From Azospirillum oryzae (lineage in GTDB: Bacteria > Pseudomonadota > Alphaproteobacteria > Azospirillales > Azospirillaceae), in the NCBI RefSeq assembly GCF_008364795.1, contig NZ_VTTM01000009.1, forward strand, positions 202,928 through 266,927: a DNA stretch of 64,000 bases. Reading direction: 5' to 3'. The notes beneath the pieces were generated by a model. That model saw only the letters and a list, made by a program, of their open reading frames with translations. It was not told the DNA's origin and did no database searches. Both the position numbers and the translations under genes were made by a program. Below, piece by piece: positions 1 to 8,620 of the stretch (its first letter is position 1; each line of letters opens with the position of its first letter).

Positions 1-927
1 GTGGTGGTTCCCTTCACCATCTGGTGCGGCGAATGCGACCAGTGCAAACGCGGCAACTATTCGGTCTGCGAACGCTCCAACCGCAACAAGGCCCTGGCCG
101 ACAAGGTCTTCGGCCACACCACCGCCGGGCTGTTCGGCTACACCCACCTGACCGGCGGCTATGCCGGCGGGCAGGCCGAATATGTGCGGGTACCCATGGC
201 CGACCGCACCCACATCAAGATACCCGGCGGGCTGACCGACGAACAGGTTCTGTTCCTGGGCGACATCTTCCCCACCGGCTGGCAGGCCGCTGCCCAGTGC
301 GACATCCAGCCGACCGACACCGTGGCGATCTGGGGCTGCGGCCCGGTCGGGCAGATGACGATCCGCAGCGCGATCCTGCTCGGCGCCAAACAGGTGATCG
401 CCATCGACCGCGTGCCGGAACGGCTGGCGATGGCCAAGGCCGGCGGCGCCATCACCATCAATTTCGAGGAGGAGAGCGTCGTCGAGCGGCTGAACGAGCT
501 GACCGGCGGCAAGGGTCCGGAGAAATGCATCGATGCCGTCGGCATGGAGGCGCACGCCACCGCCACCATCGACAGCATGATGGACCGCGCCAAGCAGGCG
601 CTGATGCTGGAATCCGACCGCGCCCATGTGCTGCGCGAGATGATCTATGTCTGCCGCCCGGCCGGCACGCTGTCGATCCCCGGCGTCTATGGCGGGCTGA
701 TCGACAAGCTGCCCTTCGGCATGGCGATGAACAAGGGACTGACCTGGCGCATGGGCCAGACCCACGTCAACCGCTGGACCGACGATCTGCTGAACCGGAT
801 CCAGGAAGGTCAGATCGACCCGTCCTTCGTCATCACCCACACCGTTCCGCTCGATCAGGGCCCCGAGATGTACAAGACCTTCCGCGACAAGCGGGACGGC
901 TGCATCAAGGTGGTCCTCAAGCCCTGA
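1..927 (+). CDS. Zinc-dependent alcohol/formaldehyde dehydrogenase, 5' end cut by window
   Basis: C-terminal 308 residues of a medium-chain dehydrogenase; the N-terminus with the catalytic zinc ligands lies outside the window. Visible are the structural-zinc cysteines (CGECDQCKRGNYSVC, residues 9-23) and the Rossmann glycine motif WGCGPVGQ near residue 110, followed by an Asp-containing strand expected for NAD binding. Overall sequence resembles the glutathione-independent formaldehyde dehydrogenase-like branch, which oxidises alcohols or aldehydes with NAD. The small membrane-protein gene follows after 9 bp, so the two are probably cotranscribed. The substrate cannot be told from sequence. 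The codon at position 1 is GTG by chance and is not a start. Confidence 0.85.
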   Translation: MVVPFTIWCGECDQCKRGNYSVCERSNRNKALADKVFGHTTAGLFGYTHLTGGYAGGQAEYVRVPMADRTHIKIPGGLTDEQVLFLGDIFPTGWQAAAQCDIQPTDTVAIWGCGPVGQMTIRSAILLGAKQVIAIDRVPERLAMAKAGGAITINFEEESVVERLNELTGGKGPEKCIDAVGMEAHATATIDSMMDRAKQALMLESDRAHVLREMIYVCRPAGTLSIPGVYGGLIDKLPFGMAMNKGLTWRMGQTHVNRWTDDLLNRIQEGQIDPSFVITHTVPLDQGPEMYKTFRDKRDGCIKVVLKP

Positions 928-936
928 GGTGAAGAC

Positions 937-1488
937 ATGGCCTATTACGACCGCTCCTCGGCCGGAGACACTCTCGCCCGCGGGTTGGGCTGGTTCAGCA
1001 TCGGCATCGGCGTCGCCGAACTGATGGCCGGCCGCAGCATCGCCCGCTGGATGGGGATGGAGGACAAGACCAACCTGATCCGCGCCTATGGCGTGCGGGA
1101 GATCACCGCCGGCGTCGGCCTGCTGGCGCTCGGCGATCCCAAGCCGTGGATCTGGGGCCGCATCGCCGGCGACGCCGTCGACATGGCGACGCTGGCGGAG
1201 GGAATGGCCCTTGGATCGAAAGACAATCCACGCGCCCGGAATGCCGGCATCGCCTTCGGCGCCGTGCTGGCGACGACGGCGGTGGACATCGTCTGCGCCC
1301 AGAAGCTGCACCGGGAGGAGGCCCATTACCGCAGCCTGCCGGTGCCGGACTACAGCGGTCGCAGCGGCTTCCCCCGCCCCGTCTCCGCCATGCGCGGTGC
1401 GGCCAGCGACGCCCCCATCGCCGAGGACATGCGGACGCCGAAGATCCTGCAGTTCCAGCCGGCGACCGGCCAAGCCGGCGCCTCCTGA
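937..1488 (+). CDS. Small membrane protein, unknown function
   Basis: 183 residues with about three hydrophobic stretches (roughly 15-30, 58-75, 105-120) and a polar tail rich in Pro and Ala. The start is supported by a GAGGTGAA ribosome site just upstream of ATG. It resembles the short membrane domain often found beside cyclase/dehydrase-like proteins and short-chain or zinc dehydrogenases in soil alphaproteobacteria (recollection of family context, not a search). The 9-bp gap to the dehydrogenase suggests one transcript. No catalytic motif is visible, so no function is assigned. Confidence 0.7.
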   Translation: MAYYDRSSAGDTLARGLGWFSIGIGVAELMAGRSIARWMGMEDKTNLIRAYGVREITAGVGLLALGDPKPWIWGRIAGDAVDMATLAEGMALGSKDNPRARNAGIAFGAVLATTAVDIVCAQKLHREEAHYRSLPVPDYSGRSGFPRPVSAMRGAASDAPIAEDMRTPKILQFQPATGQAGAS

Positions 1489-1532
1489 CCCCGACGTATC
1501 CGGCCGACCTGTTCATGGCCCTGTGGCGCCAT

Positions 1533-1574
1533 GCGCTCTAGTCGGGGCGCTCTAGTCGGGGCGCTCGAGTCGCG
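1533..1574. repeat. Three tandem 14-bp units downstream of the membrane-protein gene
   Basis: The unit GCGCTCTAGTCGGG occurs twice exactly (1533-1546, 1547-1560) and a third time with changes (GCGCTCGAGTCGCG, 1561-1574). It lies in the convergent gap between the gene ending at 1488 and the lipoprotein gene ending at 1581. It is not a hairpin of terminator type. Confidence 0.85.
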
Positions 1575-1580
1575 CCGGCC

Positions 1581-2000
1581 TCAATCCACCGTGAAGGTGT
1601 TGCGCAGCGACCCGTCGGCATTGACCATCTGGTAGCGGCCGTCGGGAAGCTTGTAGATCTCCATGCATTGCTGGCGCGGATCGATGTCCAGCGTCAGGCA
1701 ATAGCGGTCGTCGGACACCGTCCAATGGCCGTATTCATTGCCCTTGGAGCCGGAAATGACGATCGACCCGTCCTTGGAAAAGCGGTTCAGGTAGGATTTG
1801 CCGCGCGCGTTGACGATGCTCAGCGTGTGGCCGCCGAGCAGCGTCGACACCTCCGGCCCGGTCAGGCGCTGGGCGCCCGGCTTGCGGTAGTCCGGCTCGA
1901 ACCCGGCGCAGGCCGACAGTCCCGCCAGGGCGGCCAGCGTCACCACGAGCAGGCGCCCGCGACCAGGGGAGGCGGGACGGGAATGGGATGGCAATCGCAT
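1581..2000 (-). CDS. Small outer-membrane-type lipoprotein, unknown function
   Basis: 139 residues with an Arg-rich n-region, a hydrophobic core and a lipobox LSAC (Cys31), so it should be lipidated and exported. The mature part has aromatic-rich beta-type repeats (for example KGNEYGHWTVSDDRYCLTLD) with a Cys pair near the middle, reminiscent of small heat-shock-inducible-like or DUF-type lipoproteins, but I do not recognise the family. ATG at 2000 is preferred because it gives a normal signal peptide; a GTG at 2033 in the same frame would add 11 residues. It stands alone: the next gene upstream is the transporter, 138 bp away. Confidence 0.7.
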   Translation of the reverse strand: MRLPSHSRPASPGRGRLLVVTLAALAGLSACAGFEPDYRKPGAQRLTGPEVSTLLGGHTLSIVNARGKSYLNRFSKDGSIVISGSKGNEYGHWTVSDDRYCLTLDIDPRQQCMEIYKLPDGRYQMVNADGSLRNTFTVD

Positions 2001-2089
2001 GGGGTCTGGCCGCCTTTTTCCGGTTCGTTGCACCGATCAAGATTGGCGGCGAAGGCGTGTCCGGCAAGTCAGGGGCCGGCAAGTCATGA

Positions 2090-2135
2090 GGGTTGCCCGC
2101 CCGCCGCAAGAGTGGCGGCGGGCGGGCGGCAACCC
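2090..2135 (-). terminator. GC-rich hairpin after the MHS transporter
   Basis: Arms GGGTTGCCCGCCCGCCGC (2090-2107) and 2115-2135 pair almost fully, with a 3-nt bulge and a 7-nt loop. It begins 3 bp past the transporter stop. No U-tract follows, so it may be a transcript-end hairpin or a weak terminator. Confidence 0.55.
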
Positions 2136-2137
2136 CG

Positions 2138-3448
2138 TCAGGACGACAGCGTCTTGTTGACCCGCAGCGCCACCAGCGTGCAGATCGCGCCCGACAGCAG
2201 GTAGAGGCCGGAAGCGATCAGCCCGAAATGGCTGGACAGGTACAGCGCGACGAAGGGCGCGAAGCCGGCCCCGAACAGCCAGGCCAGATCGGAGGTCATC
2301 GCCGACCCGGTATAGCGGTACTGCTGGCTGAAGCCCGATGCCACCGACCCCGACGACTGGCCGAAGGACAGGCCGAGGATGACGAAGCCCAGCACCATGA
2401 ACACCAGTTCGCCCACCTTGCCGGCGTCGAGCAGCATCGGCGCGAAGCCGCTGAACACCGCGATCGCCGCCGCGCAGGTGCCGAGCAGCGTCCGCCGCCC
2501 CACCCGGTCGGCGATATAGCCCGAGGCGATGATCGCGAGCGTACCGAACACGGCGGCGATCACCTCGATCATCAGGAAGACACCGGTCTCCTGATTCGCG
2601 TTGAGGAAGATCCAGGACAGCGGGAAGACGGTGACCATGTGGAACAGGGCGAAGCTGGCCAGCGGGGCGAAGGCGCCGATCACCACGCGCTTGCCTTCCA
2701 TCTGCAACGTCTCCACCACCGGGGCCGGCTGCAGTTCCCGGTTCAGGAACAGGCGTTCGAACTCCGGCGTCTGCACCAGCCGCAGGCGGGAGAACAGGGC
2801 CACCACGTTGATGGCGAAGGCCACGAAGAAGGGATAGCGCCAGCCCCAGGCGAAGAAATCCTCAGCCGACAGGCTGTTGACCATGTAAGCGAACAGGCCG
2901 CTCGCCACGATCAGGCCGATGGGCGCGCCCAGCTGCGGGATCATGGCGTACCAGCCGCGCCGGTTCTCCGGCGCGTTCATTGCCAGCAGCGAGGCCAGAC
3001 CGTCCCAGGTGCCGCCCAGCGCGATACCCTGCCCGATGCGCGACAGTGCCAGCAGCCATGCGGCGGCGACACCGATCGCCTCGTAGTCCGGCAGGAAGGC
3101 CAACGCCACGGTGGAAATGCCCAGCAGGAACAGGGCGATGGTCAGCTTGGCGCTGCGCCCGTAACTCTCGTCGATGGCCATGAAGATGAAGGTGCCGATC
3201 GGTCGCGCGACGAAGGCCAGCGCGAAGATGGCGAAAGACCAAAGGGTCCCGGTCAGCGGATCGACATAGGGGAACACCAGCTTCGGAAAGACGATCACGG
3301 AAGCGATGGCGTAAACGAAAAAGTCGAAAAACTCGGATGTTCTGCCGATGATCACGCCGATGGCAATTTCTCCGGGGTTGACCCCGTGATGCCGCGCGTT
3401 CACCAGCCTCGCATCCCGTTCAACGGCCGCAATCGATGAAGTCATCAT
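2138..3448 (-). CDS. MFS transporter, metabolite:H+ symporter (MHS) type
   Basis: 436 residues with about 12 hydrophobic segments. The N-terminal GRTSEFFDFFVYA matches the MHS-family GN-EWYDF-VY signature, and the loop 2-3 region contains FVARPIGTFIF followed by a charged segment with YGR, as in proline/betaine, citrate or shikimate symporters. It should import an organic acid or compatible solute with protons across the inner membrane; the substrate is not predictable here. Two consecutive ATG codons (3448, 3445) could start it. It is divergent from the cyo operon and separated from it by a 181-bp region with a perfect palindrome. Confidence 0.85.
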   Translation of the reverse strand: MMTSSIAAVERDARLVNARHHGVNPGEIAIGVIIGRTSEFFDFFVYAIASVIVFPKLVFPYVDPLTGTLWSFAIFALAFVARPIGTFIFMAIDESYGRSAKLTIALFLLGISTVALAFLPDYEAIGVAAAWLLALSRIGQGIALGGTWDGLASLLAMNAPENRRGWYAMIPQLGAPIGLIVASGLFAYMVNSLSAEDFFAWGWRYPFFVAFAINVVALFSRLRLVQTPEFERLFLNRELQPAPVVETLQMEGKRVVIGAFAPLASFALFHMVTVFPLSWIFLNANQETGVFLMIEVIAAVFGTLAIIASGYIADRVGRRTLLGTCAAAIAVFSGFAPMLLDAGKVGELVFMVLGFVILGLSFGQSSGSVASGFSQQYRYTGSAMTSDLAWLFGAGFAPFVALYLSSHFGLIASGLYLLSGAICTLVALRVNKTLSS

Positions 3449-3545
3449 GTCGGCTCCGGCTGCGTTATTTCGCTTGCGATGATCCGCAGATCATACAATA
3501 TGGGGCCCCAACTTTCGGTGCCCTGTCAAGCGCGCAGGCGTGAGG

Positions 3546-3566
3546 CATTGGACAAATTGTCCAATG
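3546..3566. promoter_or_regulatory. Perfect 21-bp palindrome between MHS transporter and cyo operon
   Basis: Arms CATTGGACAA (3546-3555) and TTGTCCAATG (3557-3566) around a single central A. A perfect dyad of this length in a divergent promoter region is typical of an operator for a dimeric regulator. It is 63 bp upstream of the cyoA start. It does not match the FNR/FixK box (TTGAT-N4-ATCAA). Confidence 0.7.
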
Positions 3567-3569
3567 TCG

Positions 3570-3593
3570 CAGCTAGGCTATTGCCGCTAGCTG
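3570..3593. promoter_or_regulatory. Second inverted repeat upstream of cyoA
   Basis: Arms CAGCTAG (3570-3576) and CTAGCTG (3587-3593), 10 bp apart, start four bases after the 21-bp palindrome. Could be a second operator or a 5'-leader hairpin. Confidence 0.5.
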
Positions 3594-3629
3594 TCTGCCC
3601 AAAGCAAACCTTATGAAACAGGTCCTGCC

Positions 3630-4742
3630 TTGAGCCGTTATCGCGCAATCGCCCTGCTGCCAGTAATGGCGGCGTTGAGTGGCTGCAACCTGGTCGTGCT
3701 GAACCCGGCCGGCGACGTTGCAAGCCAGCAGGGAGACCTTGTGGTCATCTCCACCCTGCTGATGCTGCTGATCATCGTCCCGGTCATGGCGCTTACCGTG
3801 CTGTTCGCCTGGCGTTACCGTCAGTCGAATAACACAGCCCGCTACGAACCGGACTGGGACCATTCGACGCAGCTTGAACTGGTGATCTGGGCCGCCCCGC
3901 TGCTGATCATCATCTGCCTGGGTGCCATCACCTGGGTGACCACCCACAAGCTCGATCCCTACCGTCCGCTCGACCGCATCGCGTCGGACAAGCCCGTTCC
4001 CGCCGGCGCCAAGCCGCTGGACGTGCAGGTGGTGGCGCTCGACTGGAAGTGGCTGTTCGTCTATCCGGAATACGGCATCGCGTCCGTGAACGAGATGGCG
4101 GCCCCGGTCGACCGGCAGATCCGCTTCAGCCTCACCGCCTCGACGGTGATGAACTCGTTCTACGTTCCGGCGCTGGCCGGCATGATCTACACCATGCCGG
4201 GCATGGAGACGAAGCTCCACGCCGTGATCAACGAGCCGGGAACCTACAAGGGCTTCTCGTCCAACTACAGCGGCGCCGGCTTCTCGCACATGCGCTTCAA
4301 CTTCCTTGGCCTGTCGAACCAGGATTTCGACGGCTGGGTGTCGAAGGTGAAGTCGGCCGGCGGTTCGCTCGACCGCAACGCCTATCTGGCGCTGGAGAAG
4401 CCGAGCGAGGCCGTCCCGGTCCAGCATTACGGCACCGTCGATCCGAAGCTGTTCAACGCCGTCGTCAACATGTGCGTGCGTCCCGGCACCATGTGCATGA
4501 GCGACATGGCCGCCATCGACCGCGCGGGCGGGCTGAACGCGGGCGGCAAGGCCGCCGCCGAGGCGATCCTGCGGGCCAACACGCTGGCCGGTTTCCCGGA
4601 CACCCAGCAGACCGGCCTGTGCACCGTCGCCGAGGCCGTTGAAGCCGCTGCGTCAAACTCGGGCGCCGTGCAGCGCCCCACCGTCACGCCGATCAGCGCG
4701 TCCGCCACCCCGGCCGGACCGCAGCGGCTGGCCAATCCCTGA
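3630..4742 (+). CDS. cyoA: Cytochrome o ubiquinol oxidase subunit II
   Basis: 370-residue lipoprotein: signal peptide ending in lipobox LSGC (Cys19), two membrane segments (about 38-58 and 85-103), then a periplasmic cupredoxin-like domain. It aligns by eye with E. coli CyoA through QVVALDWKWLFVYPEYGIASVNE and NSFYVPALAGMIYTMPGM; the CuA ligands of cytochrome c oxidases are absent, as expected of a quinol oxidase. The C-terminal extension (after about residue 285) carries CVRPGTMCMSDM and a Pro/Ala tail. The frame opens with TTG at 3630; an ATG at 3613 begins a six-codon peptide whose TGA overlaps this TTG. First gene of cyoABCD-surf1. Confidence 0.93.
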   Translation: MSRYRAIALLPVMAALSGCNLVVLNPAGDVASQQGDLVVISTLLMLLIIVPVMALTVLFAWRYRQSNNTARYEPDWDHSTQLELVIWAAPLLIIICLGAITWVTTHKLDPYRPLDRIASDKPVPAGAKPLDVQVVALDWKWLFVYPEYGIASVNEMAAPVDRQIRFSLTASTVMNSFYVPALAGMIYTMPGMETKLHAVINEPGTYKGFSSNYSGAGFSHMRFNFLGLSNQDFDGWVSKVKSAGGSLDRNAYLALEKPSEAVPVQHYGTVDPKLFNAVVNMCVRPGTMCMSDMAAIDRAGGLNAGGKAAAEAILRANTLAGFPDTQQTGLCTVAEAVEAAASNSGAVQRPTVTPISASATPAGPQRLANP

Positions 4743-4756
4743 TTGGGCACACCGGC

Positions 4757-6754
4757 ATGCTTGAGACACTGACGACCTTCCTCTTCGGGCGCCTCAGCCT
4801 GGAGTCCTTCCCCTATCACGAGCCGATCGTGGTCGCGACCTTCTTCGCGGTCGTGCTCGGCGGTATCGCGCTGGTCGCCGCCCTCAGCTATTTCAAGCTG
4901 TGGGGCTATCTGTGGACGGAGTGGTTCACCACCGTCGACCACAAGCGCATCGGCATCATGTACATGGTGCTGGGCCTGATCATGCTGCTGCGCGGCTTCG
5001 CCGACGCCATCATGATGCGCGCCCAGCAGGCCATCGCCTTCAACGGCAGCGAAGGCTATCTCAATTCCCACCACTTCGATCAGGTCTTCACCGCCCACGG
5101 TGTGATCATGATCTTCTTCGTCGCCATGCCGCTGGTGACGGGTCTGATGAACTATGTCGTGCCGCTGCAGATCGGCGCGCGCGACGTGTCCTTCCCGTTC
5201 CTGAACAATTTCAGCTTCTGGATGACCGTCGGCGGCGCAGTCCTCATCATGGCCTCGCTGTTCGTCGGCGAGTTCGCGCGCACCGGCTGGCTGGCCTATC
5301 CCCCGCTGTCGGGTCTGGAGGCCAGCCCTGACGTCGGCGTCGACTATTACATCTGGGCCCTGCAGGTGGCGGGCGTCGGAACGACGCTGTCGGGCATCAA
5401 CCTGATCTGCACGATCGTGAAGATGCGCGCCCCCGGCATGACCATGATGAAGATGCCGGTCTTCACCTGGACCTCGCTCTGCACCAACGTCCTGATCGTT
5501 GCCTCCTTCCCGATCCTGACCGCCGTGCTGGTCCTACTGTCGCTGGACCGCTATGTCGGCACGCATTTCTTCACGAACGACATGGGCGGCAACCCCATGA
5601 TGTACGTGAACCTGATCTGGATCTGGGGCCACCCGGAAGTCTACATCCTGATCCTGCCGTGCTTCGGCATCTTCTCGGAAGTGACCTCCACCTTCACCGG
5701 CAAGAAGCTGTTCGGCTACACCTCGATGGTCTACGCGACCGTCGTCATCACCATCCTGTCCTATCTGGTGTGGCTGCACCACTTCTTCACCATGGGTTCG
5801 GGCGCCAGCGTGAACTCGTTCTTCGGCATCACGACGATGATCATCTCGATCCCGACGGGTGCGAAGATTTTCAACTGGCTGTTCACCATGTACCGCGGCC
5901 GCATCCGGTTCGAGCTGCCGATGATGTGGACCATCGCCTTCATGCTGACCTTCGTGATCGGCGGCATGACCGGCGTGCTGCTGGCGGTCCCGCCGGCCGA
6001 CTTCGTCCTGCACAACAGCCTGTTCCTGATCGCCCACTTCCACAACGTCATCATCGGCGGCGTGCTGTTCGGCCTGTTCGCCGGCATCTACTACTGGTGG
6101 CCGAAGGCCTTCGGTTTCCGCCTGGATCCGTTCTGGGGGAAGATGTCCTTCTGGTTCTGGGTGATCGGCTTCTACTTCGCCTTCATGCCGCTCTATGTCC
6201 TGGGCCTGATGGGCGTCACCCGCCGCCTGCGCGTGTTCGAGGATCCGTCGCTGCAGATCTGGTTCCAGATCGCCGCCTTCGGCGCCGTCCTGATCGCGCT
6301 GGGCATCGGGTCCTTCCTGATCCAGATCGCCGTCAGCGTCCTGAAGCGCCGCCAACTGGTCGACGTGTCGGGTGACCCGTGGGACGGCCGTACCCTGGAA
6401 TGGGCGACCTCCTCGCCGCCGCCGGGCTACAACTTCGCCTTCACGCCGGTCATCCATGACAACGATGCCTGGTGGGACATGAAGAAGCGCGGCTATGCCC
6501 GTCCGCTGGACGGCTTCCGCCCGATCCACATGCCCAGCAACACCGGCACCGGCGTCATCCTGGCCGGCATCAGCACCGTGCTCGGCTTCGCCCTGGTCTG
6601 GCACATCTGGTGGCTGGCCGCGGTGAGCTTCGTCGGCCTGCTGGCGGTCGCCATCAACCATACCTTCAACTACAACCGCGACTTCCACATCCCGGTGGAT
6701 GAGGTGGTGCGGACCGAGAGCGAGCGGACCCGTCTGCTCTCCGGACAGGTGTAA
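4757..6754 (+). CDS. cyoB: Cytochrome o ubiquinol oxidase subunit I
   Basis: 665 residues, the haem-copper catalytic subunit that oxidises ubiquinol and reduces O2 while pumping protons. Low-spin haem ligand His114 (FTAHGVIM) and later HFHN, CuB ligands in WGHPEVYILIL (His-Tyr crosslink pair) and LHHFFTMG are all present. The ubiquinol-site residues of E. coli CyoB are conserved with a shift of eight: Arg79, Asp83 and His106 in LLRGFADAIMMR and NSHHFDQ. About 15 membrane segments. Follows cyoA by 14 bp and precedes cyoC by 3 bp. Full length, no anomalies. Confidence 0.97.
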   Translation: MLETLTTFLFGRLSLESFPYHEPIVVATFFAVVLGGIALVAALSYFKLWGYLWTEWFTTVDHKRIGIMYMVLGLIMLLRGFADAIMMRAQQAIAFNGSEGYLNSHHFDQVFTAHGVIMIFFVAMPLVTGLMNYVVPLQIGARDVSFPFLNNFSFWMTVGGAVLIMASLFVGEFARTGWLAYPPLSGLEASPDVGVDYYIWALQVAGVGTTLSGINLICTIVKMRAPGMTMMKMPVFTWTSLCTNVLIVASFPILTAVLVLLSLDRYVGTHFFTNDMGGNPMMYVNLIWIWGHPEVYILILPCFGIFSEVTSTFTGKKLFGYTSMVYATVVITILSYLVWLHHFFTMGSGASVNSFFGITTMIISIPTGAKIFNWLFTMYRGRIRFELPMMWTIAFMLTFVIGGMTGVLLAVPPADFVLHNSLFLIAHFHNVIIGGVLFGLFAGIYYWWPKAFGFRLDPFWGKMSFWFWVIGFYFAFMPLYVLGLMGVTRRLRVFEDPSLQIWFQIAAFGAVLIALGIGSFLIQIAVSVLKRRQLVDVSGDPWDGRTLEWATSSPPPGYNFAFTPVIHDNDAWWDMKKRGYARPLDGFRPIHMPSNTGTGVILAGISTVLGFALVWHIWWLAAVSFVGLLAVAINHTFNYNRDFHIPVDEVVRTESERTRLLSGQV

Positions 6755-6757
6755 AGC

Positions 6758-7417
6758 ATGACGACGACCGTTGAAGCCATGCACGACCGTCACGTGGGGC
6801 ACGACACCCCGCGCGGCGCCACCCCGCCCGTCTTCTATGTGAGGGACGAGCACGCCCACGAAGCCGCCAGCACCGCGCTCGGCTTCTGGATCTACCTGAT
6901 GAGCGACTGCCTCATCTTCGCGGTGCTGTTCGCGACCTACGGCGTGCTGGGCACCAGCTACGCCGCCGGCCCGACGCCGAAGGAGCTGTTCGACCTGCCG
7001 CTGGTGGCGCTGAACACCTCCATGCTGCTGCTGTCCTCCATCACCTATGGCTTCGCCATGCTGGCGATGGAAAAGGGCCGCACCGGCCAGACCCAGGCCT
7101 GGCTGTTCATCACGCTGCTGTTCGGCCTCGCCTTCCTGGGCATCGAGTTGTTCGAGTTCGCGCACCTGATCCACGAGGGGGCCGGCCCGTGGCGCAGCGC
7201 CTTCCTGTCGTCCTTCTTCACGCTGGTCGGCACCCACGGTCTGCACGTCACCTTCGGCAGCGTGTGGCTGGTGACGCTGATGGTCCAGGTCGCCCGCCGC
7301 GGCCTGATCCCGGCCAACCGCCGGCGCCTGATGTGCCTCAGCATGTTCTGGCACTTCCTGGACGTCATCTGGATCGGTGTGTTCACCTTCGTCTATCTGA
7401 TGGGAGCGCTGCGATGA
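6758..7417 (+). CDS. cyoC: Cytochrome o ubiquinol oxidase subunit III
   Basis: 219 residues with five membrane helices, matching E. coli CyoC through GFWIYLMSDCLIFAVLFATY and VGTHGLHVTFG...WHFLDVIWIGVFTFVYLMGAL. It stabilises the oxidase core and has no cofactors. The N-terminus is about 25 residues longer than the E. coli protein and rich in His and Thr. Its stop overlaps the start of cyoD in the sequence ATGA, so translation is likely coupled. Confidence 0.95.
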   Translation: MTTTVEAMHDRHVGHDTPRGATPPVFYVRDEHAHEAASTALGFWIYLMSDCLIFAVLFATYGVLGTSYAAGPTPKELFDLPLVALNTSMLLLSSITYGFAMLAMEKGRTGQTQAWLFITLLFGLAFLGIELFEFAHLIHEGAGPWRSAFLSSFFTLVGTHGLHVTFGSVWLVTLMVQVARRGLIPANRRRLMCLSMFWHFLDVIWIGVFTFVYLMGALR

Positions 7418-7845
7418 GCACCCACGCGCACAGCGACCACCACGCCCATCAGGGCCACGGGCATGACCATGGCGGTCACGGCGGTCATGGTCACGACGAC
7501 CACGGCCACCCCGCGGGCGCCCACGGCACCTTCGGCAGCTATATGATCGGTTTCGTCCTGTCGGTGATCCTGACGGTCATTCCGTTCTGGCTGGTGATGA
7601 ACGGCACGCTGGACAACGCGACCACCACGGTCGTGATCCTGGCGCTGGCCGTCGTCCAGATCATCGTCCACATGGTGTATTTCCTGCACATGAACGGCCG
7701 CGTCGAAGGCGGCTGGTCGATGCTGGCGATGATCTTCACGGTCATCGTCGTGGTCATCATGTTCTCTGGTTCGCTCTGGGTGATGTACCACCTGAACCAC
7801 AACATGATGCCCGGGATGACCCACGACATGAGCAAGATGCCGTGA
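7414..7845 (+). CDS. cyoD: Cytochrome o ubiquinol oxidase subunit IV
   Basis: 143 residues, three membrane segments (about 45-62, 70-88, 100-118), needed for assembly of the CuB centre in the E. coli enzyme. The start at 7414 overlaps the cyoC stop by four bases. The first ~36 residues are extraordinarily His/Gly rich (for example HQGHGHDHGGHGGHGHDD), much longer than the short E. coli tail, which could bind copper or another metal; that is inference from composition only. Confidence 0.93.
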   Translation: MSTHAHSDHHAHQGHGHDHGGHGGHGHDDHGHPAGAHGTFGSYMIGFVLSVILTVIPFWLVMNGTLDNATTTVVILALAVVQIIVHMVYFLHMNGRVEGGWSMLAMIFTVIVVVIMFSGSLWVMYHLNHNMMPGMTHDMSKMP

Positions 7846-8612
7846 CCGGACTGCCGTCCGCGCCCCCCGCGGGCGGCACACCGAAGAGGGCCCGCCCGGT
7901 CTGGGCGCTGGCCCTCTTCGGCCTTCTGGCGCTGGCCGGCGTCGCCGGCCTGACCGCGCTCGGCATCTGGCAGCTCGAACGCCGGGTGTGGAAGCTGGAC
8001 CTGATCGAGCGGGTGGACGCCCGCATCCACGCCTTTCCGGTGCCGGCACCGGGGCCGGAGTCCTGGCCGTCGGTCACGGCGGCGTCGGACGAGTACCGGC
8101 GCGTCACCGTCACCGGCCGCCTGATGAACGACCGCGAGACGCTGGTGCAGGCCGTCAGCGACCTGGGCGGCGGCTTCTGGGTGATGACCCCGCTGGTCAC
8201 CGACCGCGGCTTCACCGTGCTGGTCAACCGCGGCTTCGTGCCGCCGGAGAAACGCGATCCCGCGACCCGCGCCGAAGGTCAGCCGCAAGGCGAGGTCACC
8301 ATCGCCGGATTGTTGCGCATCACCGAGCCGAAGGGCGGTTTCCTGCGCAGCAACGACCCGGCCGCCGGCCGCTGGTATTCCCGCGACGTCGCCGCCATCG
8401 CCGCCGCGAAGGGGCTGACCGATGTCGCCCCCTATTTCATCGATGCCGACGGCACCCGCAATCCCGGCGGCTGGCCGGTCGGCGGGTTGACGGTGGTCAG
8501 CTTCCCCAACAGCCATCTCAGCTATGCGCTGACCTGGTTCGCGCTGGACCTGATGCTGATCGGCGCCGCCCTCTACGTCGTCCGCAGCGAGATGCGGCGG
8601 CGCCGGGCGTAA
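7842..8612 (+). CDS. SURF1-family oxidase assembly protein
   Basis: 256 residues with the SURF1/Shy1 plan: a first membrane helix (about 24-42) followed by LGIWQLERR, a periplasmic domain containing VNRGFVPP and RNPGGWPVGG-type segments, and a second helix near 228-246 preceded by NSHLSYALTWFALD. SURF1 proteins help insert haem a or o into terminal oxidases. GTG at 7842 overlaps the cyoD stop by four bases, so it is the fifth gene of the cyo operon. No cyoE (haem o synthase) is present here, which must be encoded elsewhere if haem o is used. Confidence 0.92.
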   Translation: MTGLPSAPPAGGTPKRARPVWALALFGLLALAGVAGLTALGIWQLERRVWKLDLIERVDARIHAFPVPAPGPESWPSVTAASDEYRRVTVTGRLMNDRETLVQAVSDLGGGFWVMTPLVTDRGFTVLVNRGFVPPEKRDPATRAEGQPQGEVTIAGLLRITEPKGGFLRSNDPAAGRWYSRDVAAIAAAKGLTDVAPYFIDADGTRNPGGWPVGGLTVVSFPNSHLSYALTWFALDLMLIGAALYVVRSEMRRRRA

Positions 8613-8620
8613 GCCGGTTG

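Noticed and set aside
2093..3439. A 448-codon plus-strand frame opposite the MHS transporter
   Set aside because: His/Gln/Arg-rich low-complexity product typical of antisense frames; the transporter on the other strand is clear.
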